Assembly (NCBI GenBank): GCA_002786785.1
Contig: PCUD01000045.1
Span: 100,781 to 136,248 of the forward strand
Origin: Ignavibacteriales bacterium CG18_big_fil_WC_8_21_14_2_50_31_20
GTDB lineage: Bacteria > Bacteroidota > Ignavibacteria > Ignavibacteriales > Melioribacteraceae
Length of the DNA stretch: 35,468 bases
Direction of reading: 5' to 3'
Part shown: piece by piece, positions 8,520-16,254 of the stretch
How positions within the stretch are numbered: the stretch's first letter is position 1
Layout of the letters: the number at the start of each line of letters is the position of its first letter
Notes under the pieces: model-generated
Told to the model about the DNA's origin: nothing
Database searches by the model: none
What the model saw: only the letters and a program-made list of their open reading frames with translations
Translations under genes and position numbers: made by a program

Positions 8520-8540
8520 TTATTAATTTATATTTTTATG

Positions 8541-8576
8541 AAAGAGTAATCGATTTTTTCGGTTACTCTTTTTTTT
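8541..8576 (+). terminator. Rho-independent terminator of the ribosomal-protein operon
   Basis: AAAGAGTAATCG (8541-8552) pairs with CGGTTACTCTTT (8560-8571) through 12 base pairs, including one T-G pair, around a 7-nt T-rich loop, and runs into T8571-T8576. It lies 21 nt after the rplQ stop and 37 nt before ysxC, so it should end the long operon. Confidence 0.88.
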
Positions 8577-8613
8577 ATCTTCACATAATCTATTTCTTAG
8601 GATTTAATTAATT

Positions 8614-9195
8614 ATGAAGAATATTGAATTTATTAAGTCAGTTTCTGTGCTTAACCAATTACCAGTAACTGAATTTAAAGAAATAGTTTTAGCTGGAAGA
8701 TCAAATGTTGGGAAATCCACTTTTATCAATTCTCTTTTTAAACGAAAAGGACTTGCGAAAACAAGTTCTACACCAGGTAAAACCAGAACCATTAATTATT
8801 ATCTTGTAGATTCCAAATATTATATTGTTGATTTACCAGGATTTGGTTATGCTAAGGTCTCTAAAAAGGAGAGGGATTATTGGGAGAGATTATTAATTAC
8901 ATATTTTTCTCAAAATAAAAATATTTCCCGGGTTATACATTTTATTGATAGCAGGCATAAACCTACCCAATTAGATATTTTATTAAATGATTATCTTCGC
9001 GAATTAAATCTGCCCTATATAGTAATTTTAAATAAAATTGATAAATTAAAACAAGCCGAATTAGTTCAAAGTAGAAAAGATGTTATAAAACAATTTCCCG
9101 AATTAAGTTTAGGTGATAATTTATATCTTAATTCAAGTGTTATTGAAATTAGTAATAAAGAAATATATTCTTTGATTAATAATTCTTTAATGTAG
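8614..9195 (+). CDS. ysxC: Ribosome biogenesis GTPase YsxC/EngB
   Basis: This is a small TRAFAC-class GTPase (YihA/YsxC/EngB family) needed for maturation of the large ribosomal subunit. The motifs are clear: G1 GRSNVGKST (residues 28-36), the switch with STPGKTRTINYY (52-63), G3 DLPGFGYAKV (73-82) and G4 NKID (140-143). The 193-residue length is normal. The ATG at 8614 has AGGA at 8599-8602. It follows the rplQ terminator, so it either has its own weak promoter or depends on read-through. Its job fits the adjacent ribosomal genes. Confidence 0.95.
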   Translation: MKNIEFIKSVSVLNQLPVTEFKEIVLAGRSNVGKSTFINSLFKRKGLAKTSSTPGKTRTINYYLVDSKYYIVDLPGFGYAKVSKKERDYWERLLITYFSQNKNISRVIHFIDSRHKPTQLDILLNDYLRELNLPYIVILNKIDKLKQAELVQSRKDVIKQFPELSLGDNLYLNSSVIEISNKEIYSLINNSLM

Positions 9196-9328
9196 ATTAT
9201 AAAACAATTATTTTGGCTTGATTATTAAACTTAATGTGAAATATTCCAGTTTTAATTTAAGAACAAGAAAGTTTCATAAAGATTTATTATTATTCCATAT
9301 TAATTTTTAACTATTTGGTATTAAATAA

Positions 9329-11200
9329 ATGGATAGTGCAAGCAGAAATAGAAAACGTATTCTAATATTTTTAATTATTCCTATACTTGCAGTAGTTCCA
9401 TTCTTTACCGATGATTTTATCCTTCGTATTATCTCAGCATTTATTTTAATTATTTATTCGGCATTTATTATCTTTTTACGTGATTCATCAAGGACTGATG
9501 AACATTTTGATGAAGCCTTTGCCCATAATTATGATAAAACTGATTTTAATTCAAGAGTTATGGAAACAGATGAAGGAGAAGAATTTAAAATAATTTCCCC
9601 AAATAAAACAATTGAAGTTCGAAAATCAACAGAAATTATTGGTGGAAATTTAAGTAATAATTCTGGACGGAACTTTTTCAAATCTCCCGATTTGAAAATT
9701 GAATTTGATAGAATTGCCACCGAAAAAATTCCTGATGATATTAGTGAAGACCAACATTTTGGCTTTGCGCTCGAAAAAATCCTCCTAGTCATTAAAGACG
9801 CATTTAATGCTCATAGTTCTATATTCTTTTGGTATAACCCCAAAACCCAAAAAATTGCGTTAGAAAAATATGCGTCCGCAAGCGGTGATATTATAAAGCA
9901 AAAATTTGATCTTGAAGATGACGTTTTAAGTAAAATTGTACTTAAAAAAGAGCCAGAAATAATTTCTGATTTGGCATTAAATGCCGAAAGTGACAATATT
10001 CGATATTATTCATCACCGCAAGGTATTAAAAGTTTTGTTGGCGTTCCGTTGTATTATGGTAAAACATTAGCCGGAATACTTGCTATGGATTCAAAAGAAA
10101 ATGATACTTTTGGAATAGAAACTATTTATTCTCTTGGAAGGTTTGTACGAGTTATTTCGCTTTTAATATCACTTTTTGAAGAAAAACATGCTGATTCGCA
10201 AGCTGATAAGAGACTAAAATCTTTGCTGGATATTGTTTCAACTGATAAGAAATTTGAAGATGAAAATGAATTGTTTTCTACTATAGAAAATTCAGTTAAA
10301 AAACTATTAGCTTGGGATATTTTTACTTTTGTTTATTTTGATCCATCATCCAAAAGTTTTAAAACTTTTAAAATAATTAATAAAACATCACTTAAATATG
10401 TTGGCGAAAATAAAAATATTGATCTTGCTGGAACAATAGTTGGTAAAGCAATTGTAAATGCTTCACCAGTTAAGGTTGATGACACCAATATTGAAAGATT
10501 AGCAAGATTTGCAAAGGATGAGGATATTACTTTTGGCGGTTCATTTTTGGCAATTCCACTTTCTTACGATGGACAAATTTATGGATTGTTTTGTTTTGAT
10601 TCATTAAAAGCAAATGTATATAGTGATGCTGAGTTGTCTTTTATTAAAAAAGCAATTAAAATTTTCTCATATATTGTTTATTCATTTACTAATCAAAAAT
10701 TATTAAAGAATTTACTATCGGTTGATATTGAAACAAAATTATTGAATGCCAAAAGTTTTCTTAAAATAGCAAATTCAGATTTGATGAAAGCAAAAGCAGC
10801 TACTCTTTCTAGTACATTAGCAATTATAAAAATTGATAAATTTATAGATGACGAATCATTATTTGAAAGTAACCCTTTCCCCAAAGTATTGAAATCAATG
10901 ACTGAAATGATTATCGAAGCTACTTCAGAATTAAATGTTGTTGGAAGAATTAACAGAGATGTTTTTGGTGTATATTTCTTTAACACTGAATCTAAGGATG
11001 TATTTTTATGGGCAGAAAAATTAAGAATAAAAATTGCCCGCACTCCAGTTACTGTTTCAACAAAACAAAGTACTTATACGGTATCGGTTGGAATTGCATC
11101 AGTTAGAGAAAACATGGATATTAATGCTCTTATTGAAAATGCTGAACTAGCTCTTAAAAAAGCTTTAGAAAAGGGCGGTAATTCCGTTACTAAAATTTAA
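9329..11200 (+). CDS. Membrane protein with two GAF domains and a degenerate GGDEF domain
   Basis: The 623-residue protein has two N-terminal transmembrane helices (about 11-26 and 31-50), a charged linker, a first GAF-like domain (about 145-285), a second GAF-like domain (about 310-455) and a C-terminal domain with the fold pattern of a diguanylate cyclase (about 465-623). In the last domain, VVGRINRDVFGVYF occupies the place of the R-x-GGDEF-x-x signature. The GG and E are replaced (NRDVF, 542-546), so c-di-GMP synthesis is unlikely; it may act as a signal-sensing or protein-binding module. The later TVSVGIAS and AELALKKAL segments are still GGDEF-like. The stop abuts the deoB ATG with no gap. 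Domain calls rest on reading the sequence only. Confidence 0.75.
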   Translation: MDSASRNRKRILIFLIIPILAVVPFFTDDFILRIISAFILIIYSAFIIFLRDSSRTDEHFDEAFAHNYDKTDFNSRVMETDEGEEFKIISPNKTIEVRKSTEIIGGNLSNNSGRNFFKSPDLKIEFDRIATEKIPDDISEDQHFGFALEKILLVIKDAFNAHSSIFFWYNPKTQKIALEKYASASGDIIKQKFDLEDDVLSKIVLKKEPEIISDLALNAESDNIRYYSSPQGIKSFVGVPLYYGKTLAGILAMDSKENDTFGIETIYSLGRFVRVISLLISLFEEKHADSQADKRLKSLLDIVSTDKKFEDENELFSTIENSVKKLLAWDIFTFVYFDPSSKSFKTFKIINKTSLKYVGENKNIDLAGTIVGKAIVNASPVKVDDTNIERLARFAKDEDITFGGSFLAIPLSYDGQIYGLFCFDSLKANVYSDAELSFIKKAIKIFSYIVYSFTNQKLLKNLLSVDIETKLLNAKSFLKIANSDLMKAKAATLSSTLAIIKIDKFIDDESLFESNPFPKVLKSMTEMIIEATSELNVVGRINRDVFGVYFFNTESKDVFLWAEKLRIKIARTPVTVSTKQSTYTVSVGIASVRENMDINALIENAELALKKALEKGGNSVTKI

Positions 11201-12358
11201 ATGAATAATTTCTTAATAATACTACTCGATGGTGTTGGGGTTGGTGAGTTGCCAGACGCTGTTAATTACGGTGATGTTGGCAGTAACACTCTCGCAAATA
11301 TTGCAAAAAAACTAAATGGTATTTCATTACCAAATCTTCAAGAATTAGGTCTTGGTAACATAATTGATATTTTAGGTGTTCCAAAAGCTAATTCACCATT
11401 AGCATCATTTGGTAAAATGATTGAAAAATCTCAAGGAAAAGATTCTGTTTCGGGGCATTGGGAAATTTCTGGTTTAGAACTTGATTTTGATTTTCCATAT
11501 TATCCAAATGGATTTCCCCCAAAAATAATTGACAAGTTTCTTGAACTTACTGAATTTGTTGGTGTACTTGGTAATAAAGCCGCTTCAGGAACTGAAATTA
11601 TTGTTGAGCTTGGTGACGAGCATGTTAAAACAGGATTACCAATAATTTACACTTCAGCTGATTCGGTGTTTCAAATTGCAGCTCACGAAGATATTATTTC
11701 TTTACCAAGACTTTATGAAATTTGTGAAATTTCCAGAAATGAAATATTTGTTGGAGATAATAATATAGGAAGAATTATTGCCCGCCCATTTATTGGCAAT
11801 AGTGGAAATTATAAACGAACAACAAACAGAAAAGATTATGCAATTTCACCACCAGATGAAACTGTTTTAGATTTGCTTAAAAAAAACAATATTGAAACAG
11901 TTGCAATTGGTAAAATAAATGATTTATTCAACCATAGAGGAATTACTCAACCAATCAAAACAAAATCAAACGAAGAGGGGATTGAAAAAATAATTGATTC
12001 TATTAAGAAAAGTGAAAACTCATTTATTTTTGCTAATTTGGTTGATTTTGATGTTTATTATGGGCATAGAAATGATCCACTTGGTTTTGCAGAAGCATTA
12101 AAAGTTTTTGACAATAAACTTCCTGAGATATTAAAGTTTTTAGATGAAAAAGATGTGTTAATAATTACAGCCGATCATGGCAACGACCCTACAACACTAA
12201 GCACAGACCACAGCCGAGAATTTATACCATTATTGTTCTATCAAAAAGGGAAATTGGGGGCTAATTTAGGAATTAGAAAAACATTTTCTGATATAGGAAA
12301 ATCTGCTGCAAATTTTTTTAATGTTCCAAATAATTTAAAAGGAACATCCTTTCTTTAG
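11201..12358 (+). CDS. deoB: Phosphopentomutase
   Basis: DeoB interconverts ribose (or deoxyribose) 1-phosphate and 5-phosphate, linking nucleoside salvage to the pentose phosphate pathway; the enzyme is manganese-dependent. The 385-residue protein opens with LLDGVGVGELPDA, whose first Asp is a metal ligand, followed by GDVGSNTLANIA and KDSVSGHWE. It ends with the alkaline-phosphatase-superfamily metal site in ITADHGNDPTTLSTDHSRE. The length is normal for the family. It starts directly at the stop of the GAF protein, so the two are probably co-translated, although I see no functional link between them. Confidence 0.95.
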   Translation: MNNFLIILLDGVGVGELPDAVNYGDVGSNTLANIAKKLNGISLPNLQELGLGNIIDILGVPKANSPLASFGKMIEKSQGKDSVSGHWEISGLELDFDFPYYPNGFPPKIIDKFLELTEFVGVLGNKAASGTEIIVELGDEHVKTGLPIIYTSADSVFQIAAHEDIISLPRLYEICEISRNEIFVGDNNIGRIIARPFIGNSGNYKRTTNRKDYAISPPDETVLDLLKKNNIETVAIGKINDLFNHRGITQPIKTKSNEEGIEKIIDSIKKSENSFIFANLVDFDVYYGHRNDPLGFAEALKVFDNKLPEILKFLDEKDVLIITADHGNDPTTLSTDHSREFIPLLFYQKGKLGANLGIRKTFSDIGKSAANFFNVPNNLKGTSFL

Positions 12359-12403
12359 TTGGAAATTATTTAATTCTTGCCATTATTAATAAATATTTAA
12401 TCG

Positions 12404-12435
12404 TTTGAAAAAAACAATTTACATAAGTATATTAA
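12404..12435 (+). promoter_or_regulatory. Possible promoter of the sigma factor gene (weak match)
   Basis: TTTG (12404-12407) is followed after 20 nt by TATATTAA (12428-12435). The first element and the TA of the second fit the Bacteroidetes consensus TTTG-N19/21-TAnnTTTG, but the last four bases do not. Another imperfect candidate, ATACTTTG, lies closer to the gene around 12487. The 206-nt gap before the sigma gene probably contains a promoter, but I cannot tell which candidate is real. Confidence 0.25.
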
Positions 12436-12564
12436 TATTATATCAATAATAAATGCTTTTATAACTTGTTAAATAAATTTAAAAATTATACTTTGGTCTT
12501 AATCCTTTAATTTTTATTGTGTAATTGTAGCTAATTATTATTTTGAAGACGTTTGGAGTTTCTC

Positions 12565-13419
12565 TTGAAGATTTCAAAGCAATATACGAATCATGATAGT
12601 AAAGCACTTGATAGATATCTTCTTGAAATAAGTAAAGTTGAACTTATTTCACACGAGGAAGAAATTGAGTTAGCTAAGGAGATTAAAAATGGTAATCAAA
12701 AGGCTTTTGAACGACTCGTAAACTCTAATTTACGTTTTGTCGTTTCTGTTGCAAAGCAATATCAAAATCAAGGTTTATCACTTGGTGATTTAATAAACGA
12801 AGGAAATATTGGGCTAATTAAAGCTGCAAGAAGGTTTGATGAAACACGAGGTTTTAAGTTTATTTCTTATGCGGTTTGGTGGATTAGACAATCTGTTTTG
12901 CAAGCGTTAGGTGAAAATGGAAGAATTGTTAGGCTTCCACTTAATAGAATTGGAATTCTTAGTAAAATTAAATATTTAAACACGGAGTTTGAACAAGAAA
13001 ATGGAAGAGAACCTTCAGCAAATGAAATTGCAGAAAAATTGCAAGTTAATGGAAGTGATGTTTTAGAAGCCTTGCAAATATCTTCAAGAAATATTTCACT
13101 TGATGCACCCATAAAAGAAGGTGAAGAAAGCAATTACTTAGGGATTTTAACAAACTCAATACAATCGTTTCCAGATGATAATTTAATTACAAGTTCTCTT
13201 AAGCAAGAAATTGAAGTTTCTTTAAAAACTCTTCCTGAAAGAGAAGCTGATGTTCTAAAACTATATTTTGGATTGGATTCTGATTATCCTTTAACTCTTG
13301 AAGACATTGGTGAAAAGTTTCATTTAACTCGAGAACGAGTTAGACAAATAAAGGAGAAAGCAATAAGAAGGTTACGTCATAAAAAGCGCTCTAACACTCT
13401 TAGAAAATATTTAGGCTAG
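12565..13419 (+). CDS. rpoD: Primary sigma-70 factor, short Bacteroidetes type
   Basis: This is the housekeeping sigma factor that directs RNA polymerase to promoters. It lacks region 1.1 and the non-conserved region, as in Bacteroidetes and Chlorobi. It begins MKISKQYTNHDSKALDRYL (region 1.2), followed by region 2 (NLRFVVSVAKQYQNQGLSLG, LINEGNIGLIKAARRFDETR, FKFISYAVWWIRQ), region 3, and the region 4.2 helix-turn-helix (TLEDIGEKFHLTRERVRQIK). With TTG 12565 as start the product is 284 residues, and GGAG at 12555-12558 lies six bases upstream. An in-frame TTG at 12553 would add four residues but overlaps that site. An NlpC/P60 gene follows after 7 nt. The promoters at 17470-17500 and 28712-28743 carry the sequence this sigma type reads. 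Confidence 0.95.
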   Translation: MKISKQYTNHDSKALDRYLLEISKVELISHEEEIELAKEIKNGNQKAFERLVNSNLRFVVSVAKQYQNQGLSLGDLINEGNIGLIKAARRFDETRGFKFISYAVWWIRQSVLQALGENGRIVRLPLNRIGILSKIKYLNTEFEQENGREPSANEIAEKLQVNGSDVLEALQISSRNISLDAPIKEGEESNYLGILTNSIQSFPDDNLITSSLKQEIEVSLKTLPEREADVLKLYFGLDSDYPLTLEDIGEKFHLTRERVRQIKEKAIRRLRHKKRSNTLRKYLG

Positions 13420-13426
13420 TATATTT

Positions 13427-14071
13427 ATGATTTCTGCTAAATATATTTTATCTCTATCATTTTTACTTATATTTTATGCATGTTCTTCAACCAGTATTGA
13501 ACAACGTTATAATAAGCGTGTAGAAAAACCGGACACTTTAAGTAAATCTTCAAGATTCACATCGGGAAATGATGAAAAAACTTTTCAAAAAGAGTTTGAT
13601 GAAGAGCCAATTGAAGAAAATCCAGTTGATGTTGAAAAATTTGTTGAAAAAACAAGTACTGCTTTTAATTCAACTTCAGTACTTACTGATAGAGAAAAAG
13701 TTATGATTGAAATAGTAAAATATTTAAATACTCCCTATCAATATGGAGGTAATAATAATTTTGGAATAGATTGCTCAGCATTTACTCATAACGTATTTTT
13801 TAATTCTCTTAATTTTGAACTACCAAGAACTGCAAGTCAACAATATTTAAATGGTGAAAGTATAATTAGCAGAAATTCATTAAAATTCGGAGATTTAGTT
13901 TTTTTTAATACAACAAAAAATAGTTTTCCTGGTCATGTGGGAATTTATTTAGGAGAAGATTTGTTTGCACACGCAAGCGTTTCAAATGGTGTTACTATTT
14001 CGTCAATTGAAAGTAATTATTATAAGGTAAGATTTGTTGGTGCTAGACGCAATTTGAAAATAGTGGATTAG
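13427..14071 (+). CDS. NlpC/P60 family cell-wall endopeptidase, lipoprotein
   Basis: NlpC/P60 enzymes are cysteine peptidases that cut peptide stems of peptidoglycan. The 214-residue protein has a lipoprotein signal peptide ending in FYAC (Cys19), a variable linker rich in charged residues (about 20-85), and a C-terminal NlpC/P60 domain (about 90-210). The catalytic triad can be placed at C116 (GIDCSAF), H170 (GHVGIYLG) and H182 (FAHAS). LPRTASQQ and FGDLVFF are typical of the family. It is expected to be membrane-anchored in the periplasm or outer membrane. It starts 7 nt after the sigma factor stop, with no Shine-Dalgarno of note, so co-transcription with rpoD is likely. Confidence 0.9.
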   Translation: MISAKYILSLSFLLIFYACSSTSIEQRYNKRVEKPDTLSKSSRFTSGNDEKTFQKEFDEEPIEENPVDVEKFVEKTSTAFNSTSVLTDREKVMIEIVKYLNTPYQYGGNNNFGIDCSAFTHNVFFNSLNFELPRTASQQYLNGESIISRNSLKFGDLVFFNTTKNSFPGHVGIYLGEDLFAHASVSNGVTISSIESNYYKVRFVGARRNLKIVD

Positions 14072-14099
14072 CAATATAATTCTTTTAGGATATGTATTT

Positions 14100-14732
14100 A
14101 TGGAAAAAAATATTAATCTAGATAATTGGAAAAGAAAGGAGCATTTTAATTTTTTTTCAAAATATGACGAGCCTTTTTGGGGTGTTGTTACAGAGATTGA
14201 TTGTACCAAAGCTTATGAAAACACAAAAAAACATAATCAATCTTTTTTTCTTTACTATCTGCATCAATCCATAATTGCTATTAATCAAATTGAAGAATTT
14301 TGTTTTCGAATTAAAGATGGAAAAGTTGTTTGTTTTGACATAATTAATGTTGCAACAACTATAGGGCGCAGTGATGAATCTTTTGGATATTCCTTTATGG
14401 AGTATAAAGATGATTTTGAAGCTTTCACAAATCTTGCAAAAAAGGAAATATCAAGAATAAAAAATAATAGTGGATTATGCCTTAATGAAGATTCAGAAAG
14501 AGTTGATGTAGTTCATTATTCAACTTTACCTTGGACAAAATTTACTGGTTTAACGCATGCAAGAAATTTTAAGAAAGTTGATTCTATTCCCAAAATAGTA
14601 TTTGGGAAATATTACAATACTAGTGATGGTAAAAAAATTATGAATGTTTCTTTAAATGCCCATCATGGATTAGCAGACGGAATTCACGCAGCTAAATTTT
14701 TTGACTTATTTCAAAAATTGATGGATAATTAA
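14100..14732 (+). CDS. CatA-like chloramphenicol acetyltransferase family protein
   Basis: The protein has the trimeric acyl-CoA-dependent acyltransferase fold of type A chloramphenicol acetyltransferases. The catalytic motif H-H-x-x-x-D-G is intact (H188, H189, D193, G194 in NAHHGLADGIHAAKFF), and the N-terminal NWKRKEHFNFF resembles the CatA start. The 210-residue length is typical. Such genes occur on chromosomes of many Bacteroidetes-related species without known resistance, so the natural acceptor may be another small molecule. No mobile element flanks it and its base composition matches its surroundings. AGGA at 14087-14090 precedes the ATG. Function as a resistance gene is not shown by sequence alone. 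Confidence 0.85.
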   Translation: MEKNINLDNWKRKEHFNFFSKYDEPFWGVVTEIDCTKAYENTKKHNQSFFLYYLHQSIIAINQIEEFCFRIKDGKVVCFDIINVATTIGRSDESFGYSFMEYKDDFEAFTNLAKKEISRIKNNSGLCLNEDSERVDVVHYSTLPWTKFTGLTHARNFKKVDSIPKIVFGKYYNTSDGKKIMNVSLNAHHGLADGIHAAKFFDLFQKLMDN

Positions 14733-14786
14733 TCTAAAAATCATTTTAATATATATTTAATTTTAACATAATCTATGAGGATAAAT

Positions 14787-15284
14787 ATGAAAACAAAAAG
14801 TATTGAATTATTAAACAAAGCAATTGCTGATGAATTATCTGCTGTTCATCAGTATATGTATTTTCATTTTCGTTGTGACGACCAGGGCTATGATTTAATT
14901 TCAAACCTATTTAAAAGAACCGCTATTGCTGAAATGCTGCATATTGAATTACTTGCCGAAAGAGTTTTATTTCTTAAAGGCGAAGTTGAGTTAAAGGCAG
15001 AACAAGAAGTAGAAAAAATTCACGATATTAAAGAAATGCTATTAATGGCTTGTGAAATGGAAGCCAGCAGTGCAAATGATTACAATAAATGGGCAAATGA
15101 ATGTTCTCAAAATGCTGATTCAGTTTCTAAAAAGATTTTTGAATCATTAGTTGCGGATGAAGAAATGCATTTTGACCAATTTGATACCGAAATGGAAAAT
15201 TTGAAGAAATTTGGTGATAATTATTTAGCACTTCAATCTATTGAAAGAAGCAAAAACATGGGAATTAATCGACCAACAGAATAA
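14787..15284 (+). CDS. bfr: Bacterioferritin
   Basis: Bacterioferritin oxidises Fe2+ at a di-iron site and stores the mineral in a 24-subunit shell, with haem at two-fold interfaces. The 165-residue protein shows the di-iron ligands expected from E. coli Bfr: E16, E49 and H52 (EMLHIE), E92 (EMEAS), E125 and H128 (DEEMH). M50, the equivalent of the axial haem ligand, is also present, favouring Bfr over non-haem ferritin. The start is ATG 14787, six bases after a GAGGAT Shine-Dalgarno; an in-frame ATG at 14775 overlaps that site and is less likely. It stands alone between an acyltransferase gene and a carbonic anhydrase gene. Confidence 0.9.
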   Translation: MKTKSIELLNKAIADELSAVHQYMYFHFRCDDQGYDLISNLFKRTAIAEMLHIELLAERVLFLKGEVELKAEQEVEKIHDIKEMLLMACEMEASSANDYNKWANECSQNADSVSKKIFESLVADEEMHFDQFDTEMENLKKFGDNYLALQSIERSKNMGINRPTE

Positions 15285-15372
15285 ATATTTTATCTTATAA
15301 TTTTTATTCCGAGTGCCATTTTAATTAACATCCTTTTTTTTGTTTTGAATAAAAAAAATATTTGAGGAAATA

Positions 15373-16182
15373 ATGAAAAAAAAATTACAGTATGGTTTAT
15401 TTTTTGTTGCAATATTTTTCTTTTTTTCGTGCAATAATTCCAAAATTGATGAAAAATTAAACCATCAAGTTAACCACGAATTAAACAAAGATTGTGGTGA
15501 AGTGCATTGGACTTATAATGAAGATGAACACGGACCAACTAATTGGAAAAATTTATGCGATGGTTTTTCTGCATGTGGTGAAAAGTCACAATCACCAATT
15601 AATATTATTACAAATGAAGGAATAGTAGATTCAAATTTATTAGCTTTAGAAATTAATTACATTTCCACACCAGTAAATATTGTTAACAATGGGCATACAA
15701 TTCAATTTAATGTTTCTGGAAATAACACAATTTCAATTAGTGATAAAGATTATAAGTTGTTGCAGTTCCATTTTCATGCAAAAAGTGAGCATACTATGAA
15801 TGGTAACCATTATCCAATTGAAGTTCATTTTGTAAATCAATATTCATCTTCAGATTATTCCGTTATTGGGGTTATGTTTGAAGAAGGTGAAATTAACGAA
15901 TTACTAACTGAATTTTTACCAATATTTCCAGAATCGAAAGGCGAATATAATTCGGAAAAAATTATTGATTTGAAAAAACTATTCCCAAACAATTTAAGCT
16001 ATTATAATTATAATGGTTCTTTAACAACACCACCTTGTTCGGAAGTTGTAAATTGGATTGTGTTAAAAAATACTATCGAAGCCTCAAATGAACAAATTGA
16101 AAAATTTTCAAAGATACTAAATGGAAATTACAGACCAATTATGCCATTGAATGAGCGAAAAATTTTGATGTTTAATGAATAA
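15373..16182 (+). CDS. Alpha-type carbonic anhydrase, lipoprotein
   Basis: This zinc enzyme hydrates CO2 to bicarbonate, here probably outside the inner membrane. The 269-residue protein has a lipoprotein signal peptide ending FFSC (Cys20). The catalytic domain (about 45-268) includes SQSPINI and zinc ligands H133, H135 (QFHFHAKSEH) and H152 (IEVHFVNQ). The later block GSLTTPPCSEVVNW holds the substrate-site Thr and a Cys likely to pair with the upstream Cys in SACGE. GAGGAAATA precedes the ATG. It is convergent with the aminotransferase gene, with a hairpin between them. Confidence 0.93.
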   Translation: MKKKLQYGLFFVAIFFFFSCNNSKIDEKLNHQVNHELNKDCGEVHWTYNEDEHGPTNWKNLCDGFSACGEKSQSPINIITNEGIVDSNLLALEINYISTPVNIVNNGHTIQFNVSGNNTISISDKDYKLLQFHFHAKSEHTMNGNHYPIEVHFVNQYSSSDYSVIGVMFEEGEINELLTEFLPIFPESKGEYNSEKIIDLKKLFPNNLSYYNYNGSLTTPPCSEVVNWIVLKNTIEASNEQIEKFSKILNGNYRPIMPLNERKILMFNE

Positions 16183-16206
16183 ATGATTAACAAACAAAAA
16201 ATATAG

Positions 16207-16232
16207 TTTGGTGGAATTTTCATTCCACCAAA
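16207..16232 (-). terminator. Hairpin terminator between convergent genes
   Basis: TTTGGTGGAAT (16207-16217) pairs perfectly with ATTCCACCAAA (16222-16232) around TTTC. Read on the minus strand the hairpin is followed by CTATATTTTTTG, a T-rich tract suited to ending the aminotransferase transcript. On the plus strand the downstream bases are mostly A. It may serve both directions but looks better for the minus strand. Confidence 0.7.
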
Positions 16233-16254
16233 ATTGTAAAAAAACACTTATCAC

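Noticed and set aside
10693-11043. Minus-strand open frame of 116 codons inside the GAF/GGDEF-like gene
   Set aside because: It is fully antisense to a coherent domain-bearing gene and has an ordinary shadow-frame composition.
14100-14732. Acquired antibiotic-resistance cassette
   Set aside because: There are no flanking repeats, transposase, attC-like site or composition shift; the neighbours are housekeeping genes on the same strand.
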